64,000 nucleotides of DNA, taken from Flavobacteriaceae bacterium MAR_2010_188 (GTDB lineage: Bacteria > Bacteroidota > Bacteroidia > Flavobacteriales > Flavobacteriaceae). Shown here in pieces: positions 36,044 to 45,779 of the stretch. The notes under the pieces were generated by a model. That model was given only the letters and a program-made list of their open reading frames with translations. It had not been told where the DNA came from and searched no databases. Both the position numbers and the translations under genes were made by a program. The DNA lies in assembly GCA_900104375.1 (NCBI GenBank), contig LT629302.1, forward strand, positions 3,268,480-3,332,479. Direction: 5' to 3'. The first letter of the stretch is position 1. The number at the start of each line of letters is the position of its first letter.

Positions 36044-37672
36044 ATGTCACTACCAACCATTAATCCGACCACCACAAAATCGTGGAAAAAGCTACAAGAT
36101 CATTTTAATGAGATCAAAAATCATAAAATGGTTGATTGGTTCGCAGAGAATCCGGATAGAGCGGAGGAAATGACAATTAAGTGGGAAGATTTCTATTTTG
36201 ATTATTCCAAGAATCGGATTACCGAGAAAACCATACAGTTATTAATAGAACTTGCCAATGAAGTAGGCTTGTCTCAAGCGATGGATAGCTATTTTGGAGG
36301 GGATGTCATAAACAAGACTGAAGGCAGGGCCGTGTTACACACTGCTTTAAGGCTAAATGGGGATGAAAAGGTTTTGGTCGATGGCGAAAATGTGATGCCC
36401 GAGGTTTTTGAGGTAAAGCAAAAAATAAAAGAATTCTCGGATGATATTATCTCTGGAAATCTAAAGGGATACACCGGCAAAAAATTTGAATCAATTATAA
36501 ACATTGGGATTGGTGGATCGGATTTAGGTCCGGCAATGGTGGTCGATGCTTTGGCGTTTTACGGGAATCATTTAAAAACTTATTTTGTCAGCAATGTAGA
36601 TGGTGATCACCTAAATGAAGTTTTGAAGAATGTAAATCCTGAAACTACTTTATTTGTAATAGTTTCAAAGACTTTTACTACGCAAGAAACACTCTCTAAT
36701 GCAAATACAATTAGGGAATGGTTTTTAAAAAGTGCTACTAAGGAAGATGTGTCCAAACATTTTGTCGCGGTATCTACAAATATTGAAAAAGTCAAAGAAT
36801 TTGGCATTTCAGAAAATAATATTTTCCCAATGTGGAATTGGGTCGGTGGTCGTTTCTCTCTCTGGAGCGCAGTGGGCCTTTCTATAAGTTTATCGGTAGG
36901 ATACAAAAATTTCGACTCACTTCTAAAAGGCGCCCATAAAATGGATGAGCATTTTAAGGAAACGGAGTTTTCAGAAAACATTCCGGTTATAGCAGCGCTT
37001 TTAAGTGTATGGTATAACAATTTTTTTGACGTACAGACCGAGGCAATCATTTCCTATACGCAATATCTTAACCAATTTGCTACCTATTTACAACAGGCCA
37101 TTATGGAAAGTAATGGCAAGAGCGTCGATAGAAATGGAGATAAGGTAAATTACCAGACAGGCACCATTATTTGGGGTGAACCAGGAACAAATTCACAGCA
37201 TGCTTTTTTTCAACTTATACATCAAGGCACCAAGTTGATTCCTGCGGATTTTATTGGTTTTGTAAAACCACTTCATGGTAATATGGACCACCATGACAAA
37301 CTTATGTCTAATTATTTTGCACAGACAGAAGCCCTCTTAAATGGTAAATCTAAAACCTCTGTGGTTAATGAAATGGGTGCTAAAGTGGAAGAATTAATCG
37401 TTCCATTTAAAATATTTGAGGGCAATAAACCTACTACGAGTATCTTAATTAATCAACTTACGCCAGATAGCTTAGGCGAGTTGATTGCGATGTACGAGCA
37501 CAAGATTTTTGTTGAAGGCATCATCTGGAATATCTATAGTTACGACCAGTTCGGGGTCGAGCTTGGTAAACAACTTGCTGGCACAATACTTCAAGAACTT
37601 GAGGATTCTAATGCAGAAATCAATCATGATTCTTCCACCTCCCACATGTTAAAGTATTATCAATCTCGATAG
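36044..37672 (+). CDS. pgi: glucose-6-phosphate isomerase
   Basis: Interconverts glucose-6-phosphate and fructose-6-phosphate in glycolysis. The 542 residues correspond to the long (E. coli-like) form. The motifs NIGIGGSDLGPAMV near residue 150, VSKTFTTQETLSN, FPMWNWVGGRFSLWSAVG and the catalytic GEPGTNSQHAFFQLIHQG are all present. It is the last gene of the DUF3108-kynA-M23-pgi run; no strong terminator follows. Confidence 0.97.
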   Translation: MSLPTINPTTTKSWKKLQDHFNEIKNHKMVDWFAENPDRAEEMTIKWEDFYFDYSKNRITEKTIQLLIELANEVGLSQAMDSYFGGDVINKTEGRAVLHTALRLNGDEKVLVDGENVMPEVFEVKQKIKEFSDDIISGNLKGYTGKKFESIINIGIGGSDLGPAMVVDALAFYGNHLKTYFVSNVDGDHLNEVLKNVNPETTLFVIVSKTFTTQETLSNANTIREWFLKSATKEDVSKHFVAVSTNIEKVKEFGISENNIFPMWNWVGGRFSLWSAVGLSISLSVGYKNFDSLLKGAHKMDEHFKETEFSENIPVIAALLSVWYNNFFDVQTEAIISYTQYLNQFATYLQQAIMESNGKSVDRNGDKVNYQTGTIIWGEPGTNSQHAFFQLIHQGTKLIPADFIGFVKPLHGNMDHHDKLMSNYFAQTEALLNGKSKTSVVNEMGAKVEELIVPFKIFEGNKPTTSILINQLTPDSLGELIAMYEHKIFVEGIIWNIYSYDQFGVELGKQLAGTILQELEDSNAEINHDSSTSHMLKYYQSR

Positions 37673-37792
37673 TATTTCGTTAAATATTTGATTTTCTTAT
37701 AATTATTCTACACTCACTTCTGAATATTTCAAAAGTTTAGAAAGTCGGGCAATTTCTTAACATTGTGTTAATGTTTTATCATTTATTCATTG

Positions 37793-37800
37793 TAATTTTG
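37793..37800 (+). promoter_or_regulatory. putative -7 box of the TonB-dependent receptor promoter
   Basis: TAATTTTG, a full match, 36 bases before the ATG at 37836. Upstream TTAACATTGTGTTAATG (37758-37774) is a near-palindrome (TTAACA/TGTTAA) that could be an operator. Confidence 0.5.
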
Positions 37801-37835
37801 CCGAAACTTTAAATCAAAAAATTTAACTATTAACA

Positions 37836-40379
37836 ATGAAAAAATTTACCCATTTTTTACATGTTATTGTGTTGATGCTTGTTACTTCATTCGCATTCTC
37901 ACAAAGCACCATTACCGGTAAGGTTTTAGGCTCTGATATGAACGCTCCTCTTCCAGGCGCGAATGTCATAGTAAAAGGGACTTCTAACGGAACGACTACT
38001 GACTTTGATGGAAATTTTAGTTTTACCGCTGCTTCTGACGCGGGTGAGGTAGTGATTTCTTATGTTGGTTACACGTCTATGACAATTGCTTTTTCTGGAA
38101 ATCAGGATTTGGGAACAGTGACTCTCGAAGCTAGCGGTGTCGGTCTTGAAGAAGTTCAGATTATTGCATCTGTTGCAGTAGACAGAAAAACTCCTGTGGC
38201 CGTTTCAACAATTAGAGCTGCAGAAATCGATTTAAAATTAGGGACACAAGAATTCCCTGAAGTACTTAAATCAACTCCAGGAGTTTATGCGACCAAATCA
38301 GGGGGTGGATTCGGAGATGGTCGAATTAACCTTCGTGGATTCAACTCAGAAAATGTTGCTGTATTGATTAATGGGGTTCCTGTTAATGACATGGAAAACG
38401 GTGTTGTATATTGGAGTAACTGGGCGGGTCTCAGTGATGTAACTTCTTCTATGCAAGTTCAAAGAGGTTTAGGTGCGTCTAAGGTTGCTGTTCCATCTGT
38501 GGGTGGTACTATTAATATTCTTACCAAAACGACGGATGCAGAAGAAGGCGGAAATATTTACACAACTCTTGGTAATGACGGTTATCAAAAATATGGTTTG
38601 ACATATTCTACGGGTTTAATGGATAATGGATTTGCTGCTACCGTTTCTGCTGCAAAGACTGACGGTGATGGCTATGTTGACGGAACGCAATTTAACGCGG
38701 TTTCATATTTCGTGAATTTAACCAAGGAGTTTAACGAGGCACATACTTTATCTCTAACTGCCTTTGGTGCTAAACAACGTCACGGTCAAAGACAAAATAG
38801 ACATTTTATCAGTGAATATCGGGAAGCTGAAAGTGGTATCAAATACAATTCAGATTGGGGTTATAAGAACGGTCAAGTTCTTCATATCGAAGATAACTTC
38901 TATCACAAACCACAGATTTCATTAAATCATTATTGGAACATCAGTGATGCAACCACACTTGCAACTGCTGCTTATGTATCTTTTGGTTCTGGTGGAGGAG
39001 GAGGAACTGCTGGTTCTTCTAGTAATAAATTTTCTAGTGATGATTATACTATCGGTAGATATGGGCCTGTTGATGTTGATCGTATTGTTGATGAAAATAT
39101 TGCTAATGGAGCTGATGGTTCAACTGCTGCATTAAGAGCGTCAAGAAATGATCATAACTGGTATGGAGTGATCTCAACCTTAAAAACTGATTTATCTGAC
39201 GACTTCGTTCTTTTGACTGGTTTAGATGTTAGAGATTACAAAGGAATCCACTTTAGAGAAGTTACTGATCTTTTAGGTGGTCAGTATTTGCCTGTAGATG
39301 ACGATGTTAATAATCCAAATCAGGCTGCTGTGGTAGGTGATAAAATCAGTTATTACAATGATGGTTTAGTAAGTTGGTTAGGCGCTTTTGGACAGTTAGA
39401 ATATACAATGGACAAGCTATCCGCTTTTCTTGCTGTAGCTGGGTCTAACACTTCTTATAAAAGGGTAGATTATTTCCAATATACTCCAGATAGTGATTTA
39501 AGAGAAACAGATCGTTATAGTTTTACAGGATACAGTGTTAAAGGTGGTGCTAACTATAACTTAAGTAGCAACCATAACGTATTTGCAAATGTTGGTTATT
39601 TTGAAAAAGCTCCTGATTTTGATGCAGTATTTCCGAATTTCAATAATGAGGATATCAACGCAAATGCAAAAAATGAAAAAATTATGAGTTTTGAAGTTGG
39701 TTATGGTTTTAGAGGAGAAAAATTCTCTGCTAACCTTAACGCTTACAGAACCACATGGAGAGATAGAACTGAGACCATAGGTTTTCAATTGAGCGAAGAT
39801 GAAACAGGATTTGCTAATATCTTAGGTATTAATGCGCTTCACCAAGGAATCGAATTCGATTTTGTCTATCGTGCCACTGATAAATTGAAGATTACTGGTA
39901 TGGCATCTTTGGGTGACTGGACGTGGGAAGATGATGTAACTGATGTTAATATCTTGAATGAAGAACAGGAGATTGTAGATGTTGTAAATGTCTTCATTAA
40001 GGATGTACACGTTGGTGATGCCGCTCAAACAACCGCGGCAATTGGAGTAAATTATGAATTCTTACCAAAATCTAACTTGGTGATCGATTATAATTACTTC
40101 GATAATCTATATGCAGATTTTAACCCTTCTGACAGAAATGACCCAGATTTTAGAGGTGATACCTGGGAGGTTCCAGCTTATGGTATTTTTGATGCTGCAA
40201 TTAGACATGGTTTTAGTTTTGGAGAATTCGAAGCTGAATTAACTGCTAGGATGAACAACGTGTTCGATACAGAATATATCGCTGATGCGTTCGATGGTAC
40301 TGATTCTAACGCTCGAACTGCCTTAGTATATTACGGTTTTGGCCGTACGTTTAGTGTTGGCGCTAAACTTAAATTTTAA
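37836..40379 (+). CDS. TonB-dependent receptor with carboxypeptidase-like N-domain
   Basis: An 847-residue outer-membrane transporter: signal peptide ending AFSQ, CarboxypepD_reg-like domain (GKVLGSDMNAPLPGANVIVK), plug (AVDRKTPVAVSTIRAAEI; INLRGFNSENVAVLINGVPV; GLGASKVAVPSVGGTINI) and a barrel ending SVGAKLKF. A glycine-rich loop (GSGGGGGTAGSSSN) sits in an extracellular region. Loss of a typical SusD partner and the following lipoprotein with a choice-of-anchor J domain point to capture of an unknown substrate, perhaps protein, peptide or carbohydrate. The lipoprotein gene starts 13 bases after the stop, so the two are one operon. Confidence 0.93.
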   Translation: MKKFTHFLHVIVLMLVTSFAFSQSTITGKVLGSDMNAPLPGANVIVKGTSNGTTTDFDGNFSFTAASDAGEVVISYVGYTSMTIAFSGNQDLGTVTLEASGVGLEEVQIIASVAVDRKTPVAVSTIRAAEIDLKLGTQEFPEVLKSTPGVYATKSGGGFGDGRINLRGFNSENVAVLINGVPVNDMENGVVYWSNWAGLSDVTSSMQVQRGLGASKVAVPSVGGTINILTKTTDAEEGGNIYTTLGNDGYQKYGLTYSTGLMDNGFAATVSAAKTDGDGYVDGTQFNAVSYFVNLTKEFNEAHTLSLTAFGAKQRHGQRQNRHFISEYREAESGIKYNSDWGYKNGQVLHIEDNFYHKPQISLNHYWNISDATTLATAAYVSFGSGGGGGTAGSSSNKFSSDDYTIGRYGPVDVDRIVDENIANGADGSTAALRASRNDHNWYGVISTLKTDLSDDFVLLTGLDVRDYKGIHFREVTDLLGGQYLPVDDDVNNPNQAAVVGDKISYYNDGLVSWLGAFGQLEYTMDKLSAFLAVAGSNTSYKRVDYFQYTPDSDLRETDRYSFTGYSVKGGANYNLSSNHNVFANVGYFEKAPDFDAVFPNFNNEDINANAKNEKIMSFEVGYGFRGEKFSANLNAYRTTWRDRTETIGFQLSEDETGFANILGINALHQGIEFDFVYRATDKLKITGMASLGDWTWEDDVTDVNILNEEQEIVDVVNVFIKDVHVGDAAQTTAAIGVNYEFLPKSNLVIDYNYFDNLYADFNPSDRNDPDFRGDTWEVPAYGIFDAAIRHGFSFGEFEAELTARMNNVFDTEYIADAFDGTDSNARTALVYYGFGRTFSVGAKLKF

Positions 40380-40392
40380 AAAATATTGTAAT

Positions 40393-42045
40393 ATGAAAAG
40401 ATTAAGTATTTATTTAATGGTCATAGGGGCAATTTTTACAAGTTGCGATCCTTTGGAAGATATTAATAACGATATCGACTCACAAGATAATCCAGTGGTT
40501 GGTAGTGTAGAATACACTCTAACCGATGAAGATTATGATGATTTGGACCTCTCTTTTGGAAGTTTCAATTCTGAAGATCAAGCCAAAGAATTATTGCCAG
40601 CATTTTTAGCTGACAAATATCCTTATTATGGAGAAGGTTCTTCTGTAAATGTTGGATACGAATTGTTCAGGGGCAATGCAGAAGGTGTCAGCAACTTTAC
40701 CGGAGCTGATATTTATACATTAACAAATAACGACTACGCCACTATTGGAAGTAATGCCAATGGATTCTATCCAAACGTTGATGCAACTGCACAAATACCT
40801 GCAGTACTAGACGCTCAAATAGATGGGGCAGTAGAAGGACAGATTATCTTAGCGAAATATCAGCAGTATTTCGAAAATCCTGTGATAGGTCTTGCCAGTC
40901 TTTATGAAACAAATTTTCCATCAAACTTTGAAGATTTTGAAAATAGAGACTTCTTAGGAAATGAAGGTTGGACAGCTGGTCCGGATAATGCACAAGGTTC
41001 AGGATTTAATAGTGGGGTTTTCCCCAATGAAGACTGGTTAATTTCTCCAGAAATCGATTTAACTGAAGGAACCGATCTTAAATTTCAAATTACACAAAGA
41101 ATAAATTTTCTAAACGGTCAGGATCAATTGATCAATGTATTGGTCTCTATAGATTATACTACTGGCGGTGATGTAATGGCAGCAACTTGGGATACTTTTG
41201 ATATTGACAAAACCGAATCTGGAGAATTTGTGATCTCAGAACCATATGACTTTTCTGCTTATGATGGTATGATGATTCACATTGCTTTTAAATACGAGTC
41301 TACGGCTACTGATTCACCACGATGGAGAATTCAGTCCTTTGCGATTCAAGAAATTGGGGCAAGTGGCGACACAAATAAAAGAGGGGAGTACTTCATGTAC
41401 AACGGGACTACGTGGGAGGCCGTCGAGGATGTTTATTACCTAAGTTCAGAAGATTTTGACTCTATGGGTGAAGAATCCGGACAGCCCGGGAGATTTAATA
41501 ACTTTGGAAGTTCAGTACCTCCGGATAATTATTTACCCCAGTTTTTAGCTATTAAATATCCTTACGCACAAGTTGATGACGAATTATTTGTGATTTATGA
41601 TTATTTCTCTAGTTCATCAGGAGCTCAGATAAGAGGAAATGTTTATACTTACAATGGTATGGAATGGGAAGCTTATAACTCTACCATTTCTACAAGTCTT
41701 CAATTTGGTTATGAAGATGGAATGTGGGTACCAGATAATACCATAAGATATACTTTTACAGGTGATGATTATGCATTAGCTGCGTCTACATTACTTAATG
41801 AGCCAGGATTCGAAGCTGCTGCGGGAAACCTTAACAATTTTGGAAACTTCAACCGTACCGGTGGAAGCACTAACTGGTCTGATGATATGATGCTTAGAGC
41901 AATAAGCATCGTATTGAACGATATTGACCCTTCAGCTGAAGAAGGACAAAAGTATATAGTTACCGTTGATGTCTACATCGGAAGTAGCTCTACCCAATCA
42001 TTTAAATTGATTAATGAAGGCGGAGAATGGGTTTACCAAAGCTAA
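40393..42045 (+). CDS. surface lipoprotein with choice-of-anchor J domain and four YTLTDEDY-type repeats
   Basis: A 550-residue lipoprotein (Cys18 in FTSC, followed by DPLEDINNDIDSQD), starting at ATG 40393. The centre (about residues 177-322) looks like a choice-of-anchor J / DUF5017 jelly-roll: NEGWTAGP, DWLISPEIDL, HIAFKYEST, RWRIQSFAI. Around it four copies of a short motif occur: YTLTDEDY (41), YTLTNNDY (108), YYLSSEDF (348) and YTFTGDDY (453). Two copies are followed by a FLADKYPY/FLAIKYPY block. It probably sits on the outer membrane with the receptor encoded just upstream. Ligand unknown. Confidence 0.82.
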   Translation: MKRLSIYLMVIGAIFTSCDPLEDINNDIDSQDNPVVGSVEYTLTDEDYDDLDLSFGSFNSEDQAKELLPAFLADKYPYYGEGSSVNVGYELFRGNAEGVSNFTGADIYTLTNNDYATIGSNANGFYPNVDATAQIPAVLDAQIDGAVEGQIILAKYQQYFENPVIGLASLYETNFPSNFEDFENRDFLGNEGWTAGPDNAQGSGFNSGVFPNEDWLISPEIDLTEGTDLKFQITQRINFLNGQDQLINVLVSIDYTTGGDVMAATWDTFDIDKTESGEFVISEPYDFSAYDGMMIHIAFKYESTATDSPRWRIQSFAIQEIGASGDTNKRGEYFMYNGTTWEAVEDVYYLSSEDFDSMGEESGQPGRFNNFGSSVPPDNYLPQFLAIKYPYAQVDDELFVIYDYFSSSSGAQIRGNVYTYNGMEWEAYNSTISTSLQFGYEDGMWVPDNTIRYTFTGDDYALAASTLLNEPGFEAAAGNLNNFGNFNRTGGSTNWSDDMMLRAISIVLNDIDPSAEEGQKYIVTVDVYIGSSSTQSFKLINEGGEWVYQS

Positions 42046-42062
42046 AACCATTCAAACTATAT

Positions 42063-42095
42063 AAAAAAAGCCTCGCAATTTGCGGGGCTTTTTTT
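42063..42095. terminator. bidirectional Rho-independent terminator
   Basis: A 15-base-pair stem (AAAAAAAGCCTCGCA with TGCGGGGCTTTTTTT, one G-U pair) and a 3-base loop. A-tract and U-tract on the two sides let it serve both the lipoprotein gene (plus) and gldD (minus). Confidence 0.88.
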
Positions 42096-42131
42096 ATAAA
42101 AGAATGACTCAGAATTTTAAGCTGAAAATCA

Positions 42132-42701
42132 TTATTTCCATTTAACACTTTCCATTAAGTGCTTTATATCGTTCTTTAGATAAACTGCAGCCGGATAAAT
42201 TGAATCAAAATTTGGTTTGGCATAGAAATATAAAGAGCCGTTTAAAAAATGATGTGTGCTATCGGTTAAATAGAATTGAGATTGTGAAGCTGCATTACCT
42301 CCAACTTCATAAAACATACCGTGGGTATTGGCTGAAGCATTGTCAAAAACCTGTTCCGAGATTTCGTCTGCTTTGGAAGCATGCTTTTGAGTGATGTTTT
42401 GAGCGTCCTTTAAAAGCCGATTGAGATTTCCATCAACATTCCTATAGGTTAGATAAATCGTTCCTTTAAGCGCAGGATAATTGATGTCGATTCCTATATC
42501 ATTATTTGCCTTGTCTATCTTAATTTTGGTAATCGGGGCAGCGAGATTGTTTTTTTCAAAAGAGAAAGGAATATCCAGATTTACCAAGCTATATTCTGGT
42601 GTAGGATATTCTAATCGCAATGCTGCTTTTGGCTTAGGTAGCGGTTCGTCACCACATCCTAAAAGTAAAAAAGCCATAACGGGAATAATTACTTGTTTCA
42701 T
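42132..42701 (-). CDS. gldD: gliding motility lipoprotein GldD
   Basis: A 189-residue lipoprotein (signal peptide MKQVIIPVMAFLLLGC) with the GldD features PKPKAALRLEYP near residue 22 and the C-terminal YFYAKPNFDSIYPAAVYLKND. In Flavobacterium johnsoniae GldD is needed for gliding and type IX secretion. It overlaps gldE by four bases, the conserved arrangement in gliding Bacteroidota. Presence of this pair alone does not prove that the strain glides. Confidence 0.94.
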   Translation of the reverse strand: MKQVIIPVMAFLLLGCGDEPLPKPKAALRLEYPTPEYSLVNLDIPFSFEKNNLAAPITKIKIDKANNDIGIDINYPALKGTIYLTYRNVDGNLNRLLKDAQNITQKHASKADEISEQVFDNASANTHGMFYEVGGNAASQSQFYLTDSTHHFLNGSLYFYAKPNFDSIYPAAVYLKNDIKHLMESVKWK

Positions 42702-44005
42702 TTTTTTAGGATTGTGAATTTAACTTGTTTGATCCGTTTCTTATCCAAAGCTTCAATTGTAAAAACAAAATTCTTAAAGTTAATCTTACTATTTAAACGC
42801 GGGAAGATTCCAGATATTTCTAGAACAAACCCGGCAATCGTTTCAGATTCACCTTTATGCTCTTCAAAATCTGACTCATCTTTCAAAGAAACAATTTTAT
42901 AAAAATCCTTTAAAGGTGTTTTGCCTTCAAACGTAAAATTATTAGAATCGATTCTAGTATAGACCAAATCCTCATCGTCGAATTCATCACTGATGTCACC
43001 AACAATCTCTTCAATAACATCTTCCAGAGAAATCAATCCAGAAGTTCCGCCGTATTCATCTACGACCACTGCCAGATGCACTTTTTTATTTTTAAACTCA
43101 ATCATTAAATCGTCGAGCTTTTTATTTTCTGTAACAAAGAAAGGATCTCTTAATAATGTTGTCCAGTCGAACTGTTTTCGGTCTATAAATGGCAATAAAT
43201 CCTTTGCATATAAAATCCCTATAACGGAATCAATACTATCTCTATAAACAGGAATACGAGAATAACCATTCTTTATAATCTCTGGTAAAATCTCCGAATA
43301 TTTCTGGTCTTCGCTTACCGCAAAAATATCCATCCGAGGTCTCATTACTTGCTTGGTATCCGTATTACCGAATGAGATAATTCCTTGCAATATCTTTTGC
43401 TCTTCCATAGAAGTTGCATTATTGGAAGTAAGTTCTAACGCTTGGGATAAATGGTCAACGCTTAAATTGCTTTTCTGCCGACCAAGTTTTTTATGAATTG
43501 CCAAACTGAATTGACGCATGGGCAAGCTGATTGGGGAAAAGATAAAATCTAGCACCCGTAAAGGGATTGCCATAAATTCTGAAAACTTTGTTCTATTTCT
43601 ACTGGCATAGATTTTTGGAATAATCTCACCAAAAAGCAAAATAAGAAAGGTGACGACCACAACTTCCAAAAGAAATTTGAGCCATGGGATTTCTATGTAA
43701 TGGAATGCCGATTCGCTTAAAAAAGCAAAAAGAATTACAATACCGATGTTTATGAAATTGTTCGCTACAAGAATCGTGGCCAAAAGCTTTTTAGGTCGTT
43801 CGAGTAGCTTTATAATAATATTGTACGCCTTTGCATTTCGCGAAAGTCCGTCGTCTAAGTCGCTTCTAGTAAGCGAAAAAAGCGCAACTTCTGCACCAGA
43901 AATCATCGCTGAAAAACCCAATAGAACAAAAAGCAACAAGAACCCGAAGATATAGGTCGTATCAAAAGAAATGCTTAAAAATAGACTGGGAGGTTCAGGA
44001 TCCAA
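42698..44005 (-). CDS. gldE: gliding motility-associated protein GldE (CNNM/HlyC-type membrane protein)
   Basis: A 435-residue inner-membrane protein. The DUF21 (CNNM) transmembrane domain occupies about residues 18-190 (LGFSAMISGAEVALFSLTRSDL), a CBS pair follows (MRPRMDIFAVSEDQ; HLAVVVDEYGGTSGLISLED), and a CorC/HlyC C-terminal domain ends the protein. Relatives handle Mg2+ or Co2+; GldE supports GldD function in F. johnsoniae. It lies 35 bases after ssb in the mutY-ssb-gldE-gldD order typical of the family. Confidence 0.94.
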   Translation of the reverse strand: MDPEPPSLFLSISFDTTYIFGFLLLFVLLGFSAMISGAEVALFSLTRSDLDDGLSRNAKAYNIIIKLLERPKKLLATILVANNFINIGIVILFAFLSESAFHYIEIPWLKFLLEVVVVTFLILLFGEIIPKIYASRNRTKFSEFMAIPLRVLDFIFSPISLPMRQFSLAIHKKLGRQKSNLSVDHLSQALELTSNNATSMEEQKILQGIISFGNTDTKQVMRPRMDIFAVSEDQKYSEILPEIIKNGYSRIPVYRDSIDSVIGILYAKDLLPFIDRKQFDWTTLLRDPFFVTENKKLDDLMIEFKNKKVHLAVVVDEYGGTSGLISLEDVIEEIVGDISDEFDDEDLVYTRIDSNNFTFEGKTPLKDFYKIVSLKDESDFEEHKGESETIAGFVLEISGIFPRLNSKINFKNFVFTIEALDKKRIKQVKFTILKK

Positions 44006-44040
44006 TTATATCTTGTTTAGGTTGGTGGTGATAGAATTAA

Positions 44041-44478
44041 TTAAAATGGCAAATCGTCATTTTCATCCTGTTGTACTGTCTGGTTAGCGTTGTTCGTTGC
44101 GGCAGCTTGATTATTGGATGGTGTAGAATTCTGCGAATCGCTCTTGGTAGTAAGAAACGTGAAATCCGTACACTGTATTTCGGTACTGTAGCGATCGTTT
44201 CCCTGATCGTCTTGCCATTTGCGGGTTTTGATTCTTCCTTCAACATAAATCTTGTCTCCCTTAGAAAGATATTTTTCGCAAATTTCTGCCCCTTTATTCC
44301 TTACAACTATATTATGCCATTCTGTATTAGAAACCTTTTCGTTAGTCTGTTTGCTGGTATAAGTTTCGTTAGTTGCCAATGGAAACCTTCCAACACAGCC
44401 ACCGCCTTCAAAAAAATGCATTTTTACTTCATCACCTAAATGGCCAATTAACATCACTTTATTTAAAGTCCCGGACAT
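44041..44478 (-). CDS. ssb: single-stranded DNA-binding protein
   Basis: Coats single-stranded DNA in replication, recombination and repair. The 145 residues comprise an OB fold (NKVMLIGHLGDEVKM, WHNIVVRNKGAEICEKYLSK, GDKIYVEGRI) and a Gln/Asn-rich linker ending in the acidic tip DENDDLPF that recruits partner proteins. It sits between mutY and gldE. Confidence 0.96.
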   Translation of the reverse strand: MSGTLNKVMLIGHLGDEVKMHFFEGGGCVGRFPLATNETYTSKQTNEKVSNTEWHNIVVRNKGAEICEKYLSKGDKIYVEGRIKTRKWQDDQGNDRYSTEIQCTDFTFLTTKSDSQNSTPSNNQAAATNNANQTVQQDENDDLPF

Positions 44479-44546
44479 ATATTCTTAATTTTTTATCGAT
44501 TGATATTGAGCTATAATTTAGTTCAATTTGTTGGAATTGCAAAGGA

Positions 44547-44554
44547 CAAAATTA
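44547..44554 (-). promoter_or_regulatory. putative -7 box of the ssb promoter
   Basis: Minus-strand TAATTTTG, 68 bases before the ssb start, in the 121-base gap after mutY. Confidence 0.4.
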
Positions 44555-44599
44555 CCACTTTTAGATGAGATAAATTAATCGACATAGAATTAAAACCAA

Positions 44600-45646
44600 T
44601 TAGTATTTGGCTTCAAATTCGTTTACGAAGTTGCTGATAAGCATAGGGGTGGGATATTTTTTAATCTCACTAAAGTCAAAATCCTCAATATTATCACCTT
44701 GTTGCTCTAATATCCAAAACTTGGTATGCAAGTGCTGATGGGAGAGCTTATGTATGACATCCTTTTCATTAAAGAGAGTTATCGATAAGTCATCAATTTT
44801 TAGATTTTGGGTAGAATTGATTTGTTTCCTTAAAGTTTCTTCATCCAATTCTTCATTGGATTCAATCAACGGGAATTGATACATGTTCTGCCAAATGCCT
44901 TTTTGTTTCCGCTTTTCAAAGATGATTTTTTCATCTTCATCAAGTTTAATCAAGTAATTAAAATGTCGTATCCTCACTTTATTTTTCTTCAACTTAACCG
45001 GTAAATCCGAAACGGAATTGCTTCTAAACGCAACACAACTCTCATTAAAGACGCATATTGAGCAGTCGGGATTAGAAGGTTTACATTGAAGCGAACCAAA
45101 TTCCATTAATGCTTGGTTGTGTTCTGCAGGATTTTGAGTGTCAATAATATCAGAAGCAATCGCCTTAAACTCCTTTTGACCTTTAGAACTATTGATTGGG
45201 GTGAAAATTCCGAAATAGCGAGCGAGTACTCGGTAGACGTTGCCGTCTACGACTGCGGCAGGTTCATTAAAGCAAAAAGAAGCGATTGCACTCGCAGTGT
45301 AATCCCCAACCCCTTTAAGCTTAAGAAGTTCCAGGTAAGTTTCGGGGAATTTCCCGTCTAATTCATGGTCAACATATTTTGCAGTTGCGTGTAAATTACG
45401 GGCACGAGAATAATATCCTAATCCTTGCCAAAGTTTAAGCACTTCTTGTTCGTTTGCGGAGGCCAGTTCAAAAACCGTTGGAAAATGTTCTATGAAAGAA
45501 TGATAATAAGGCAAACCTTGTTTTATCTGTGTTTGCTGAAGAATAATCTCGGATAGCCAAATGTGATATGGGTTTTTTGTAGCCCTCCAAGGCAACGCTC
45601 TCTTATGTATTGAGTACCAATAAGTTAAAATTTTGCTAAATCTCAT
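44600..45646 (-). CDS. mutY: A/G-specific adenine glycosylase
   Basis: Removes adenine mispaired with 8-oxoguanine. At 348 residues it is full length, with catalytic Glu33 (SEIILQQTQ) and Asp134 (AAVVDGNVYR), the helix-hairpin-helix LKGVGDYTASAIASF and the 4Fe-4S cysteines at 188, 195, 198 and 204 (C-x6-C-x2-C-x5-C). The C-terminal NUDIX-like domain that reads 8-oxoG is present (IFEKRKQKGIWQNMYQFPL). It is the first gene of the mutY-ssb-gldE-gldD run, divergent from the HU gene. Confidence 0.96.
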   Translation of the reverse strand: MRFSKILTYWYSIHKRALPWRATKNPYHIWLSEIILQQTQIKQGLPYYHSFIEHFPTVFELASANEQEVLKLWQGLGYYSRARNLHATAKYVDHELDGKFPETYLELLKLKGVGDYTASAIASFCFNEPAAVVDGNVYRVLARYFGIFTPINSSKGQKEFKAIASDIIDTQNPAEHNQALMEFGSLQCKPSNPDCSICVFNESCVAFRSNSVSDLPVKLKKNKVRIRHFNYLIKLDEDEKIIFEKRKQKGIWQNMYQFPLIESNEELDEETLRKQINSTQNLKIDDLSITLFNEKDVIHKLSHQHLHTKFWILEQQGDNIEDFDFSEIKKYPTPMLISNFVNEFEAKY

Positions 45647-45707
45647 TCTGTGATATACGAGACCACAAAAATAAAAGTTTATTAGGTTAAAATTTAACCA
45701 ATTACGC

Positions 45708-45739
45708 TTGATTGTATGAATTTAAATTTCCTATATTTG
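45708..45739 (+). promoter_or_regulatory. promoter of the HU gene
   Basis: TTG at 45708-45710 and the -7 box TATATTTG at 45732-45739 are 21 bases apart, matching the Bacteroidota promoter layout. The start codon is 41 bases after the box. This is the clearest promoter in the window. Confidence 0.65.
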
Positions 45740-45779
45740 CAACCCTTATAATTAATAGTTAACCCAAAAAACAATTACA

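Noticed and set aside
36607-37050. 147-residue open frame antisense to pgi
   Set aside because: It is covered by the conserved Pgi sequence and has no recognisable domain.
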